Shown here: one piece after another, positions 1-11,500 of the stretch
Numbering within the stretch: the stretch's first letter is position 1
Layout of the letters: every line of letters begins with the position of its first letter
Source of the DNA: Petaurus breviceps papuanus
Lineage: Eukaryota > Chordata > Mammalia > Diprotodontia > Petauridae
Direction of reading: 5' to 3'
DNA: 64,000 bases
Assembly: GCA_028583685.1 (NCBI GenBank)
Contig: JAMXIF010000032.1
Coordinates: forward strand, 1,699,451 to 1,763,450
Translations under genes and position numbers: made by a program
The notes under the pieces: model-generated
Database searches by the model: none
What the model was told of the DNA's origin: nothing
What the model saw: the letters and a program-made list of their open reading frames with translations, nothing else

Positions 1-827
1 TAAAAATATTAATCTTAAGTGATATAGGCACAGATCATCCCAAGTGAAAAAACGGTAGAAATAAAAGTAGTGCAGAAATCAGTGTGAGAGAGAAGTTGCT
101 CCTTCCTGGTATCTGTAGTGGAGGAGCAAACAAGAACGTAGAGGTAGGACTGACTATTCCTGGGACAAGGGGATATTGGGAGTATAACCACCACAAGTCA
201 GCATGCTGTGAGTAAATCTGTCACCAGGATCATTTTACTCTAACACAAAGTGCTTCCTCCCAACCAAGAATCCTCAAGCTAACTGTCTCTTACATGCATT
301 TAGATCCCTCCTTTCCTGTCTTATTTCCATTAAGTATAGCCTAATTCCATACTGATACTGTGATGTGAGGGGATAGGCTCCTTTACCTCACTGTGCCCTT
401 TTTGTAGAATGGGTGACTGAGGAAGATATCAGTTACATCTTCTGTCCATGGTTAGCTTCGAGTCAGATATAGTTATGTAAAACATAGCATTGTGATCATT
501 TGGGAAGGGGAAGGGGTAGCGAGATATGGGTGGAAGAAAGGATTATTGCTTTCTTGTTTGTTTGACTTTAGGTGTGCGATGGACTGGCATTCCACCATCT
601 TCACATTTGCTATATGATTTTAATTGCTTCACTCACCACTTCACGCTGCCTCTCAATACTGATTTCCATCTCTAAAGCTCAGTCTGTCTCATAATCAGCA
701 CAAAATTATTCTCTTGAGATCCTTTGTTCCTTTGGCTGGGACATAGCAAGGAGAGATGGCATCTTCCCAGTGTGTCATTTTGCAGCCTAGTGTTGACATC
801 CTCATTGTTAATAGTATTTTGAAATTG
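1..827. other. Unassigned AT-rich DNA
   Basis: I recognise no repeat family, gene or RNA here. A 71-codon open frame on the minus strand (695-910) runs into the neighbouring SINE and has no coding features. Confidence 0.5.
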
Positions 828-1081
828 GGCAATTGAATGGCACAGTGCTCCATGCCCAGCTTGGAGTCAGGAAAACTCATCTTCCTGAGTTCAAATCTGG
901 ACTCAAACACTTACTAGCTGTGTGTCCTTGGGCAAGTCACTTAACCCTGTTTGCCTCAGTTTTCCCATTTGAAAACTTACCTGGAGAAGGAAATGACAAA
1001 CCACTCTAGCATCTTTGCCAAGAAAACCTCAAAAATGGGATCACAAAGAGTTGGACAGAACTGAAGTAACTGAACAACAAA
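828..1081 (+). repeat. Mar-1-like CORE-SINE, near full length
   Basis: The tRNA-like head (GGGCAATTGAATGGCACAG) is followed by the core (CTAGCTGTGTGTCCTTGGGC, AAGTCACTTAACC). The typical RTE-type 3' part comes next: a GGAGAAGGAAATGACAAACC block, then GAAGTAACTGAACAACAA. Five or more related copies occur in the window. Such SINEs are thought to be mobilised by RTE-clade LINEs because of the shared 3' end. Mutations throughout suggest an old insertion. Confidence 0.85.
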
Positions 1082-1301
1082 CATTCTGTGATTACATTAA
1101 CACTTATGGTTTAAAAAGTGCTTTCCTTATACAACAATGCTGTTAGATGACTATTCTAAGATTTTGTTTGTTTGGTTTTTTGAGATGCAAATGAGCAGTT
1201 CCTAGACCTTTGATTTCATCATTATGAAAGACTCCAGTATGAAAACTACATCCATTCAGACTAGAAATTCGTCTGGCACTGATAGTTAACTAGAGTTCTT
1301 T

Positions 1302-1832
1302 AGGACCACAGTTTCAGAGCTGGCAAGAAGCTGGGAGTCTTTTGAGTCGAGCCTCATCCTTTATTATTATTTATATTTTAAAATAAATTTTATTGATCTC
1401 TTTTGTTTTTCCATCATCTTCATTTCCAAATGTAGCTCTCTCCCCTCTCCTTCCTCTCCCAGAAAGCCATCCTTTAAAATGAATAATAAAAAAGAGGGGA
1501 GAAAACCTAACTAATACATACATGGAATAAGTCTGATGGTTTCAGTGTTCTACACACATTTCCCCCCATATTTGCAAAGAAGAGATGGGGTAACTTCACC
1601 TATTTTTTTTCTATTTTCCTGATAAAAAAAAACTTCAACCAAAAAGATTAGATGGTTTACAACCCAAATTTACACGGTGAACACTATGTAAATGTTAGTC
1701 TTATACCATGGCCTGGGAACCTGAGAAGTTAAGTGACTTTATCATGATCACATTGTTGCTTTTAATGGAAAGAGTCAAATTCAGGACTCTCTCTCTCTGA
1801 TCACCAAGTTCCCTGCTCTTTCCATAAATCAC
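1302..1832 (-). repeat. MIR SINE split by an L1 3' end
   Basis: Positions 1302-1357 match the end of an antisense MIR (TTTCAGAGCTGG ... GAGCCTCATC). Its expected continuation (GAGAAGTTAAGTGACTTTATC, then CCCTGCTCTTTCC) resumes only near 1708. The DNA between contains an L1 3' end, so the SINE was present before the LINE arrived. Confidence 0.65.
1361..1620 (-). repeat. L1 3'-terminal fragment
   Basis: Begins with the antisense tail AAATAAATTTTATTGATCTC, then the pyrimidine-rich block with CTCTCCCAGAAAGCCATCC that marks the L1 3' UTR in this genome. A related copy lies at 54670-55345. It is 5'-truncated. The DNA from about 1621 to 1705 may belong to the same insert, but I cannot match it. Confidence 0.6.
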
Positions 1833-2400
1833 ACTGACTCACTAAGAAAAACAATCCCAATGGCTAAATAAAATCCTCAGGGCAGCAAATATATCCCAAT
1901 TCTATGTCAAAGGGAATGTCCCTATCCATAATCCTCTCCCCTTAAACTCACATATGGTGTTTTCCCAATATTAAACACCTGGCAATCCTGCCCAAGTTGT
2001 GATTCTTCTTGTGGATTGCTATTTTATGTTCTTTTTGTTTGCACACTACATTAGCATTTACTTGTCATTTCCATTAATATCCTATGGCCTATACTTTGAA
2101 TAATAGAGCTAATAGACTGACTAACTAAGAATTCCTTTACCTGGAACAAGAAGGAAATTGCGTGGGTGATGTTAGAGGTAGCAGTGGCACAGAACAATTT
2201 GATGGGTGGCTTTGGAAATGTGGAGGACTACCCATTCTTGGATGAGATCACTCTGGAAGAGGGGGAAGCTTCTGGAATCTGGACCATAAGGTAAAGGAAA
2301 CATGCTCATCCCCTTTGTTAGCACCCTGAAATAGCTCTAACTGCCTAACCATAGCTATGACTCTAGGAATTAATATGTAACCAGGAGCTGTATCAAGATT
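1833..2400. other. Unassigned DNA
   Basis: No recognised repeat or gene. Confidence 0.45.
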
Positions 2401-2584
2401 TTTTTTGGAGGGCAGTTGGGGTTAAGCAACTTGCCCAACATCACACAGCTAGTTTTGTGTGTGTGTGTGTGTTTCTGTGCGTGTGTGTGTGTGTGTGTGT
2501 GTTAAGTGTCTGAGGCTGGATTTGAACTCAGGTCCTCCTGACTCCAGGGCCAGTCCTCTATTCACTGCGCCACCTAGCCACCCC
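2401..2584 (-). repeat. Type A CORE-SINE with internal TG microsatellite
   Basis: Read on the minus strand it has the head GTGGCTAGGTGGCGCAGTGA, the GGAGTCAGGAGGACCTGAG box, CTAGCTGTGTGA and a short A tail. Between the CAGACACTTA and CTAGCTG blocks the normal short linker is replaced by about 50 bp of CA/TG repeat (2454-2502). The same site is expanded in the copy at 37463. Confidence 0.9.
2454..2502. repeat. (TG)n microsatellite inside a SINE
   Basis: A TG array with one TTTC and one CG interruption, lying wholly within the SINE at 2401-2584. It therefore arose by expansion inside that copy or its source. Confidence 0.9.
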
Positions 2585-2664
2585 ATATCATGATTTTTAA
2601 ATGAAGAAAAGCAAATCAGAATGCCCTGCTTCTTCCTTAAATTGGACATTTTAAAATTATATCA

Positions 2665-3413
2665 TGAGGGAATTAGAACAGTAAGTGGTACTGGGAATTG
2701 AGTGAATCACACTGATTCCATCTTGTGACTCAATTCTGGATCTAGCTCAATTCCCTTTCTATTCAATTATGGGTCTAGTCCAATTTCTGTCTTGACAGAA
2801 AACTATTCAATTGTGAGAATTGTGAGAAAACTTTGTGGCATTGTTTGAATGTAGCCCTTTGTGGCTGGAAAGTGGCACCACCTCTCCCTGAGGCTTAGGG
2901 ACCCTTGAATAAGAACCCAGGTTATGCTGACCAGAAACTGCGTCAGATCCAAAGATTGATACAATGAGTTTTCTCATAGTTATGTATGTCAAGCAATCTA
3001 AATGTCCTTTCTGGAAACTAGCCCATGCTGGTTAATCAGTTATTCTTTCCACGTCTCTTTTATTGTTTACAGACATTTATAGGGAGTAGGACACCTCTTT
3101 TTCTGATTTCAGGGAATTGCACCTGTTCATTCTTCCCCTCCCAACTTGAAATGTCCCTAATCTTTCTTCTAATTAGAAATCATATTACCCAATTTTGTAT
3201 CCTGGTTAATTGTTTTCTTTTAATTAATTAGTCTTATTTCACTAATTGTTTCTAATGCATAAATATCTGCCTCCCCCTGTATTCTGCGTTCAGTGCCAAA
3301 GATGAGGGGCCTAGTCCATATTTGTTACTCAGTTGACCTGGGTTGATGAATAAATCAATATGCTCAGAAGCTCAAACCTTTGTTTCTCTGTCATTTCATC
3401 TTTCACCCACTAC
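2665..3413 (+). mobile_element. Probable solo LTR of an endogenous retrovirus
   Basis: A long low-copy stretch with the architecture of an LTR: a TG-rich start, a TATA-like ATAAATATC near 3260, AATAAA at about 3349, then some 60 bp of CT-rich U5-like DNA ending near CACTACA. There is no internal retroviral region, so this would be a lone LTR left by recombination. Ends are approximate because I could not find a convincing target-site duplication. It appears old and degraded. The family is not identified, and it could instead be another retroposon 3' region. Confidence 0.45.
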
Positions 3414-4340
3414 AGTCAAATCAAGTGGTATCAAAATACAGCTTACAGAAAGATAAGGAAGCAATATTACCAGTATTCTAAAATAATTCTTTTAATAAGT
3501 TGCACATAACTCTACATTAAATGAGGGTCTCTACTATTAAAAATAAGGAACATTTAAATCATTTTATACTTCTTTGTGAGGTAAACTTTTTTTAAAGAGC
3601 TGTAACCATTCCTATGTGTTCAGAGGGTTGGAATAAATTTTTATTTATTTTGACATATAGTGGCAAGGGTTTGTATTTGCAGCTAAGACTGCTATGAATC
3701 TTCTGCAACAGAATTGTAGCTAGGTAAAGAGAGATGCCTAATGGTCATGGAAGTCAGTTCTGTTAAAAAGAGTGGATTTTATCTGTCTAGATAAATATTT
3801 CTGGAGCCCCTTTTTACCCTGGGCATTTCAGATTTGAATATGCAAGATGAAGCATCCACATAAATCAATAGACCCCAAAGAACCCTAGATTTATAGCTTA
3901 CAATAGTTTTTAGTTGGGCTAAAATGTGAATTGGACTAGAATAATTGTAGATGGTAGAGAAATTTCATGAAAGAGTCTCAAATGTGGATAAATATGAAAT
4001 AATTCCTGCCACGTAAGCCAACTATGTCCTGCTTAAATCTAGTATGTAAGGTGAAGTGAGGTAGGGAAGACACTTTTGAAAATAGTGATCCTTGAAGGGG
4101 TTAAAACATATATTTATATTTTCCTTGGCCATTAAAAAAGAGAACATGAAATTAGTCATTTTAAAATAGATTTTTTTTAGAAATCTGATCGGACTTCAAA
4201 CCTGGGAAAGGGAGATAATTACATAATTATTCCCTCATAATAAGGAAAAGGGAAATGATTACAAATAGAGCTAAGTATGTTCCAAGTTTTAAAATACTTC
4301 ACATTTCCACTTGTTTCCACAATCATTCTTCATTCATTAT
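3414..4340. other. Unassigned AT-rich DNA
   Basis: No recognised repeat or coding signal. Confidence 0.45.
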
Positions 4341-4455
4341 AGACTGGAAACTACTTTAAATAGAGACTTTTTGCTTTTGCTTTTGTTTTATTCTTGCCAG
4401 CCCCTAAAAGAGTCCTTGGCATACAGTAGGTGTTTAACAAATACTTGCTGTTTGA
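4341..4455 (+). repeat. L2 LINE 3' end
   Basis: Ends with the L2 signature GGCATACAGTAGGTGTTTAAC followed by AAATACTTGCTGTTTGATT, preceded by the usual TTTGTTTTATTCTTGCCAGC block. Confidence 0.8.
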
Positions 4456-4995
4456 TTATTTTTCCCCTTGTCTCATATCTCTGAGGAACAAGTGCCCTTC
4501 CCCCTTTCTAAGTTTTACCTCTCCACCTATACCGTTGATCTCATTCACCATCCTTCCCAGGCCCTCACTCCTTATATTGTCCCCTGTCTTTCATGTATTT
4601 TCAAGCTTACCCTATCCACTGGGTCCTTTCAAACATAGTTTAACCTAAACAAAGCACAGCAAAAGGCTTCCCCTCCTCCTAAGACTTTTCTAAGTGATTT
4701 GAGCTAGATTTTTGTGCCTTTCTTCCCTTATATTGCCACATTTCTTGAATTCTATTGGAATTGTCACTTTCCCTTGGCACCACCATATTCCAATTAAAGT
4801 GATCTATATAGGACAGGCAAAACAACATTTTTGTTTCTCTAATTCTCTACTTTTTCTTTTATGTTTCCTCCAACTTCAATTTCTTTCTCCTCCTTTCTAC
4901 CTATTAAATCCTTTCCATCCCTCAAGTGAGAGTCTCTGGTTTTATACTACATAAACACATGTATACATGTGTGTATCTCTCTTTTTCTAAATATA
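4456..4995. other. Unassigned pyrimidine-rich DNA
   Basis: C/T-rich on the + strand, with 70-80 codon frames rich in Pro, Ser, Leu and Phe that are explained by composition. It could be an eroded L2 interior, but no diagnostic block is visible. Confidence 0.4.
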
Positions 4996-4997
4996 TA

Positions 4998-5405
4998 CCG
5001 TGTTTCCCCAATAATAAGACACTGTCTTAGTATTTTTGGGGGGAAGAAAAACACCAGAAGGCTTATTTTCAGGGGAGGGCTGATGTTGTCCTGCCTCAGC
5101 TCTCCTCCGCGGCACTGCTCTCACTGGCGCCAGCAAGCAAATCACTGGGGAAGAACAGGATGACGCGCTCACTGCTGCAGCTCTGATTGTATGCAGCTCG
5201 GAGCGCGGCATGTGTTTCACCCGGGGAGGGGGGGGACGGTGCATACAGAGGGTATATAATGTAGCATGTAGCACAGGGGATCACCTTCACTACAGTAGCA
5301 ATCTCAATAGGGCTTATTTTCGGGGGAGGGCTTATTTTAGAGGAATCTTACACAGTAAGGGGAGGGCTTATTTTCGGGATAGGTCTTATTATCGGGGAAA
5401 CACGG
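4998..5405. mobile_element. Tc1/mariner-type MITE (408 bp) flanked by TA
   Basis: The two ends are inverted copies: CCGTGTTTCCCCAATAATAAG at the left, and the reverse complement CCGTGTTTCCCCGATAATAAG at the right, with one mismatch. A TA dinucleotide flanks each side (4996-4997 and 5406-5407), the target choice of Tc1/mariner transposases. There is no transposase frame, so it is non-autonomous. Subterminal copies of GGGCTTATTTTCGGGGGAGG occur near 5059, 5309 and 5362. The middle (about 5095-5215) is GC- and CpG-rich, unlike the AT-rich surroundings. TIRs and TA are seen directly. The superfamily is inferred from the TA. Confidence 0.88.
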
Positions 5406-5407
5406 TA

Positions 5408-5457
5408 TGTGTGTGTGTGCATATGTATATGTGTGTGTATACACACATACACACATA
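5408..5457. repeat. (TG)n/(CA)n with TA interruptions
   Basis: A microsatellite starting directly after the right TA of the MITE. It passes from TG-rich to CA-rich through ATGTATATG and so is itself weakly palindromic. Confidence 0.85.
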
Positions 5458-5467
5458 TCTCTTAGGG

Positions 5468-5985
5468 TGTAATAATCCAGGAAGGAAGGAGACAGTGTTT
5501 CTACTAAATACTTTGCCTCAGTCATGTCACATCTGGATTCTTGTGTTGAAATATAAGCTGTACATTTTAGGAAAAACTTAGACAAGTTGGGTCATGGCCA
5601 GAGAAGGGCAACCTATATGAAAGCACTGGAGAGGCAGGGAGGGGGTCATGGTTCAGGGAGACATGTGTTAAAAAAGAAAATTTGTTGAAGAAATGGAAGA
5701 GTTAGAAGACAGTAATCTTTAAGCTTCTCAATTTTTGTCCCATAAAAAATAACCAGATTTCTTCTGCTTAATACTTGAGAGCAGAATACAGTAGTCACCT
5801 AATAAATGTTTGCTGACTATGAATAATGGATAGAAGCTGCAGAGGGGGATCTAAGTTTGAAGTAATAAAAGACTTCTTAACATTAATACATTGCCCCAAA
5901 GTGGCATGGGCTACTTTGTGGAGTAGTAGGGTTTCCATCAATGTAGGTCTTGAAGTAGGGTCTGAAGAATCATATTGGGGCTAGT
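5468..5985 (+). repeat. CR1/L3 LINE 3' fragment
   Basis: Recognisable CR1-type blocks: CATTTTAGGAAAAACTTAGAC, GGCCAGAGAAGGGCAACC, then ATAAAAGACTTCTTAACATT, CCCCAAAGTGGCATGGGCT and AGGTCTTGAAG. About 190 bp in the middle (5640-5830) do not match and include an L2-like AATAAATGTTTGCTGACT. It is well diverged. Confidence 0.7.
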
Positions 5986-6169
5986 ATAGAAATAATTCTT
6001 GGTCTGATGCAGGTGAGGACTAGAGAAGGCTGGTAGCTTTGAGATCTTTCTATTTCTTCTATTCTTTAATTCAGTAAGAAATAAATCTTTGACATGGGTG
6101 CTTAAAAACATCTTAATTCTGTATTGATGAAAATAGAGCCTCCAGCTCAAGGGCAGTGTTTCTCTTTGC

Positions 6170-6310
6170 TTCCATCCTTCCAAGTCCTGCTCAGGTGCCA
6201 TTCTCATCCATGAAACCATTGTTGATTTCCTCTTTTCACTCCAGCAGAAAGTGATCTTTTCCTTTGTAAAATCTCTAAATATATTATTCTCATCTCCTTA
6301 TTGCCTATTA
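6170..6310 (+). repeat. L2 LINE internal 3' fragment
   Basis: Matches the L2 block around CAAGTCCTGCTCAGGTGCCA, ATGAAACCATTGTTGATTTCC and CAGAAAGTGATCTTTTCC. It stops before the L2 terminus. Confidence 0.6.
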
Positions 6311-7229
6311 AAAAGTCATTTTGGTGTCCTTCAAGCTGGGAAGAGGTATACCCTTCTTAACCTTCAAGGAAGGAAGCAGTGAGGAGTCCTTACGCCCCCT
6401 TTCTCTCTGGACTTAAAGCTTTCTCTATGGTCTCTGTTTTTGTTTGCTTGCCCTGAAGCATATTAAGTCTTCACACTCCCCCCCAAAATATCAAATATCC
6501 TAACTTACAATAATCATTTAAAAATGCAAATTCCACTGAAATGTTCTAAAGTAAATATTATCAGCCAACACCAAATTTATCAGTTAATGCCCTGTCAGGA
6601 ATTAGTTGACAGCTAACTGATAACAAGACAGTAGGCCCTTCATAAGCATTTGTTTAATTCAATTAAAGAATGAGTTGCCAGAGATAGGTTCTTATGTAGT
6701 TTAGTGAGGCAGGAAGTGGGGTCAGGAGTGAGCATAAGAACATTGATGAGGAAGGGGGGCAAAGGCAAACTCTAGCTATTTGACAATTTTGTCAAAGATT
6801 GGTTGTGATCTTAGCACTTGGAACCATGCCATTTGATTTATATATTAGAGGTTGCCAAACCCAGCTGGAGACTTCTTGGTCATAGTCTATTTACAGTATT
6901 GACTCCCTGGATTACTGGGCAAGAGAAGTCACCCTGACATGATGCCTCTTATAATCTACTAAAGCCACCTCTATGTCTTTGAACTGTCTCCCAGAGCTCA
7001 AATGTACTCCCTTCCAGTAATCCAGATCACTGGTCTCCTTCGTAATAAGTTTGTTGCCCTACTTTGCATGATTACAAATAGAGCTAAGCATACTCTCCTC
7101 TCCATCCCCCAGCTCTTACTGCCTTCCCCTCCAATGTTACCACCTATTTATTTTACCCCTTTCCTTCCTCACCTCTCCTTTTCCCCATCTATGCCTCTGG
7201 CTCCCTATTTCAACTTCATTTCTCTCTCA
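6311..7229. other. Unassigned DNA
   Basis: No clear repeat or gene. The CT-rich part from about 7080 to 7230 may be more of the L2 that ends at 7376. Confidence 0.4.
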
Positions 7230-7376
7230 AACTCTTCTATATATAGAGGCTCCTCCTCTTTGAAATGTAAGTGCCTTGAGGACAGGGACTGTTTCAGTTT
7301 TTATTTTCCTGTGCCTATCCCTTAGCAAAGTGTTTGGTGCACAGTAGGTATTTACTACATATATGTTGGTTGATTA
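7230..7376 (+). repeat. L2 LINE 3' end
   Basis: Contains GTAAGTGCCTTGAGGACAGG, TTTATTTTCCTGTGCCTATCC, GTGCACAGTAGGTATTTAC and a TTGGTTGATT end, the classic L2 terminus. A long Ser/Pro/Leu frame across it (7002-7325) is not a gene. Confidence 0.85.
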
Positions 7377-8884
7377 AAAATGCAAATCCTTTTCTAGAAA
7401 CAATGGTCGCAGGTTAAAACCAAGAGGTTTTTCTTTCTTGTTGTCCTATCTCTACGTTAGTACAGTATTGTCCTACACTGGTACATCTGAAGGAGTACAG
7501 AATTGCAATTTAAGTATTTTACTCCTCTAAATCCAACACGTTTAAATGCTTCCTATTCCACAGCCATCTAGAAATAAACACTTCTCATCTTTTTACTTTA
7601 GCCATGCACCAACTGCAGTGGTTTTCTTTTGAAGGACTCCTGTCCTTTATCAGCATTTCCCAATCTACTTATCAGGAAGCCAGTGTGCATACAAAGAACC
7701 ATCATTTTGTCTATCCTGGTGAGATTTTATTAACTAAAGGTCCATTTGTTGTTCAAGTGACACTATCTCTTCAGAATAACCAGATGTTGTTCAAACCAGA
7801 CTGTATTTCCTTTTATCCTAAGACTGATATGAGTTTGAGTGGGTTGAATAAATATTGGGTGCTGCCCTCAGTCATGTTAAATGAATGTGATAAAATGAAA
7901 ATACATCACCTCCCAGGTCTCATTTGTTAACAGAAATTCCTCCAGACATTAAAGATCCTACTCTATGAAAGGCAAAACTGCCATTCAGTGAATCTTGCAT
8001 TATGAGGACATCTTGTCATTTCTGAGATTCCATTTTAGATTAATGTATAGGAGGGAGATAAGATGGCATGTATTTAAATAACGGTATTGCACAAGGTTGG
8101 GGGTAATTTTTTGTTATAATTGCCTGGTACATACAATTAAATATGTGGGCTTCACAAGCAATTGCAAGAAAAACTTAGTGGCAGAAAATAAGTTAATATG
8201 ACATTTCTGGTCACTTAGAACCGGGGAGGCCTCACTTCAACACAGGCAGTACATTTTGGGTGCTCTCCATAAGCATGTTGAATCCATAAGGATGAGAGAA
8301 AAAAGAAAATACATAGAGAATCACAGCTATGTGATTTTATAATACATTGCAAAGCCTTATGTTAAATATTAACAATATTAAGGAAGCTGTAAGGGATGAT
8401 CCATTGAAACAGACATTTCTGAATCATTTTTTTCTGCCTAGTCTGAGTGGCAGTTATCCTCATAGACTAAGATGAAAAATCTGGTACAAAGTAAATGCTT
8501 TGAGGGTCTCAGTGGGGACGGAGTTTATGATCATGTTTGGACATTATTGCAAATGAAAATATGTAAATGGAGATGCCATTTTTTCAAGTCATTCTGTTGT
8601 GAATTCTTGTCTGCATAGATTTCAAATTAACAGAAGCAAACCATAGTTTCTCTTATTATAAAGCTGTCATTTAAAATCCGGCTTCACTGGCTGCTGTACA
8701 AAATGAAAAGTTTGAAATTGTTTATGTTCACAATTATTCAAAGAAATTGAATCTTCCTCTTTGCTGCTTTCCTCCCACACCTTGTTACAGAGTGGGGGAG
8801 TGATGAACCAGCAAAGATGACTCATTCTGTAGTACAGTTCATACTTGTAGATAGAGTACTAATGACTTGGTGCAAGAAAAACAA
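7377..8884. other. Unassigned, mostly unique DNA
   Basis: No repeat family recognised. A 108-codon frame at 7604-7930 begins CATGCACC, but its protein has no family motif, no signal peptide and no matching splice sites, so I treat it as chance. Confidence 0.45.
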
Positions 8885-9085
8885 AGATTCATATAGTGTC
8901 ACAGCCAATTATTAACTGCATGACCCTGGGCAAGCCACTTAACCTTTCTAAAACTCAGTTTTATAATCTGTAAAATAGGTATAAATATAGCAGTTGCTTC
9001 AGCTTTCTGAGGATACACTGATGTAATGCTTGGGAAACACTTTGCAAGCCTTCATATGTTATATAAATGTGAATTTTCATTGCTT
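8885..9085 (+). repeat. MIR SINE
   Basis: MIR core blocks TGCATGACCCTGGGCAAGCC, ACTTAACCTTTCTAAAACTC and GTAAAATAGGTATAAATA, then the CAAGCCTTCATATGTTATAT tail region. The head is truncated. Confidence 0.8.
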
Positions 9086-10629
9086 ATTTTGTTATTCTTC
9101 TATCCAGAATGAGAAAGTATTTAAGCAGCATTGATTTATTCCAGTCCTATCTGGATTGAAACAGGGAAGATGAAAATTTTCCCTTCCAACGGCATTTCCC
9201 AGCAAACTGCAGCAAGGAGAATTACATAAACATTTCCTCCCTGAGAAGAAAATGATTTGGTGTGAAAAATTTCAGACTGTCAAATTTCAGGGCAATGTTT
9301 TATTTGGTGATGCAGGATGAATGTAGAGTTAAGTAGATTTGTAGGCTAATTTATTGGGCATTTTAATATTGTGTATTCTTCACTTTGGCTTTATAAGTAT
9401 TTCAGTAATGCTTCTGTAGCTGCATCCTGCCTTTTGGCATGTCCAACTCATCTTAATTAAATTTTTTTTTCTGCAACAATCTTATTTTTGCTCACGGGAT
9501 ACATTTCTGTCATAGTGAAACATTTTCAACGAAAATGGAGATCTATTTTTCATGAATTGATTCCCTCCTTTTCCCTCAGACTGTAAATATTAGTCATTTA
9601 AATGAATATAAAGTTATTATGCACTCCAAATGAATGCTTTACAAGTCTTCAAAAGAATATGTCCTGTCTAGAGTTCTAAGATGAAAGTGATAGCAAAGTG
9701 GAAGAATGAAAAGGTATGTTAAATTAGTGATGGGTGAAATGTCTCGATATGACTTTTTTTGGCTACCTCTCACAATTAGAATGGGACAGCACAATGCATT
9801 TTCCAAACCATGAATGAAGCAAGACATTTCCTCCTGTCCTTATTTTCATCTCTCCCAGTGATGGGGGACTATAAGTTTCTATACTGCGCTGTTTTGTTTT
9901 CCCCTAAAAAAAAAAAACATGCACTCCTGTGTGGGAAATGGGAAGGGGAGTGGTGGTCTGTTGAAAATTTACTTGAACTACCTACCACTTGGAAATATTA
10001 ACTAGTTTAGAACTTTGAAAGAATTCAAGGTAGGTTTGACTGCAAACTGATTTGCCTCACTTCTGAACTGAGAGGGTAAGAGTTTTTTTTTTTTATATCA
10101 GTCATGGGTGATATTTTATAACTGCAAGCTGCTAATGCTCATGAAAAAACTATAAAGTGAAATGTGACAGACCTTTTTATTTTCCTAGTGAAGAATCTAT
10201 CAGTACGAGTTCTGACATAATTGAACAAGAGACCCCAGAAAATGGATAAAATACAGTGGGTATCAGGAATGTGAAGAAACTTGCCAATAATTCAAAGAAA
10301 GAAACAGAGAAAAGGAACACTCTAGAGAAAATTAAATTAAAGACAGGGTCACAATTACAGGAGCAGGATTTGAAATGTCAATTGGAGAACTAGCAAATAC
10401 CCCAATGAATAAGGTGAAATTCTTAGCCATTGGTATACAATCCATCTCCCATTTTCTTGTCCTATTATTAAAGACTGAGATGAAAATTATAGACTAATGA
10501 TAAGTTCTCCAAAGAAATACCCTTAAACAAAAACTTGAAGAATGTAGAGGAACAACTAAATCACTATGAAACAAAAGCTAATCTTGTCACTGGAACAGGG
10601 CCTCTAGGAAACAATTGCCTCCAAACCTT
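9086..10629. other. Unassigned, AT-rich unique DNA
   Basis: No repeat family or gene recognised. Poly-T and poly-A runs occur near 9465, 9905 and 10085. Confidence 0.45.
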
Positions 10630-10945
10630 TGCAAAGGTAGTTTCCTATGACTCCCGTTATTTACCTCTCCATCTCAGAATTTCCAGCTTCCTTAAAAACA
10701 TACTTTTGTGCTAGTTTTTACAGTAGGTCTTTACTGATTTCCTTACTCACTCGGACATTAGTGCTGCTGCTTCCTCTGGAAAATTACTGTGCATAATCCT
10801 ACATATTTTTTTTTCCATGATTACTTATCTGTGTACTTGAGTTATAGCCCATAGAATGTAAGCTCTGTGGGCCAAGGATAACTTCATTTTTGTCTTTGCT
10901 TTCTAATTCCTGTCTTAGTAAATGTTATTTTAATTGAATCAACAT
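10630..10945 (+). repeat. L2 LINE 3' region
   Basis: Matches L2 from the CTTCCTTAAAAACATACTTT zone through GAATGTAAGCTCTGTGGGCC to a partly deleted terminus (GTAAATGTTATTTTAATTGA). It is diverged. Confidence 0.7.
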
Positions 10946-11413
10946 CTCAATTTTAACTTGTTTCAACTGGGGGAACAACAAACTTGGGAGTCTTAGAACT
11001 TAGCCTAGGCTTATATAGAATGCCATGGAGATAATGTCAGTTATATAGACAAGGCATTTGGTGTTAACAGTTTTTGTATTGTACAAGTCTCTTTTCCTTC
11101 AAATTTAGTAGTACTTAGGTAACAGAAGGCTTTGGATGAATTATTTGAGTAATTGTGATTGTAGGGGGTTGTTCATAATTAGTCATATGTCCTTTTTAGT
11201 CATGTCTTATCTAGACTTTGACATTTGTATAACAATTCCCATTTGGCAATAGTTTGGAACATTTTTCCCTAAAATTAGCACTCTTCATGGGTGAGACCAC
11301 TGAGATAGGGTAGATGGCTATGGCTGTGAGAAGCTGCTGATATGGCCTGCCAGGGTAATGGCCCATGTACACAGAAGGATTTACATGACAGCCCACAGTG
11401 TTACACTCTGCTT

Positions 11414-11471
11414 GGTAAATGATACATGTTTTTGGAATTAGTATGCATGCATTCCAAAATACATATTTACC
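11414..11471. repeat. Imperfect palindrome (copy 1 of two)
   Basis: Left arm GGTAAATGATACATG...TTGGAAT pairs with right arm ATTCCAAAATACAT...TTTACC around a TAGTATGCATGC loop. It resembles the palindrome at 11501-11580. Confidence 0.6.
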
Positions 11472-11500
11472 TGCTCGTCTGGACCAGTTCGGGAGAAACA

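Noticed and set aside
2807-3231. Open frames of 61-68 codons as possible retroviral coding pieces
   Set aside because: Too short, and the region reads as an LTR, not as an internal coding region.
5210-5581. 123-codon frame with a GRAYFRG repeat
   Set aside because: It translates the MITE's subterminal repeats and the adjacent CA microsatellite.
7604-7930. 108-codon frame starting MHQLQWFSFEG
   Set aside because: No domain, no splice sites suited to its ends, AT-rich context. Kept as chance, though it lies in unique DNA.
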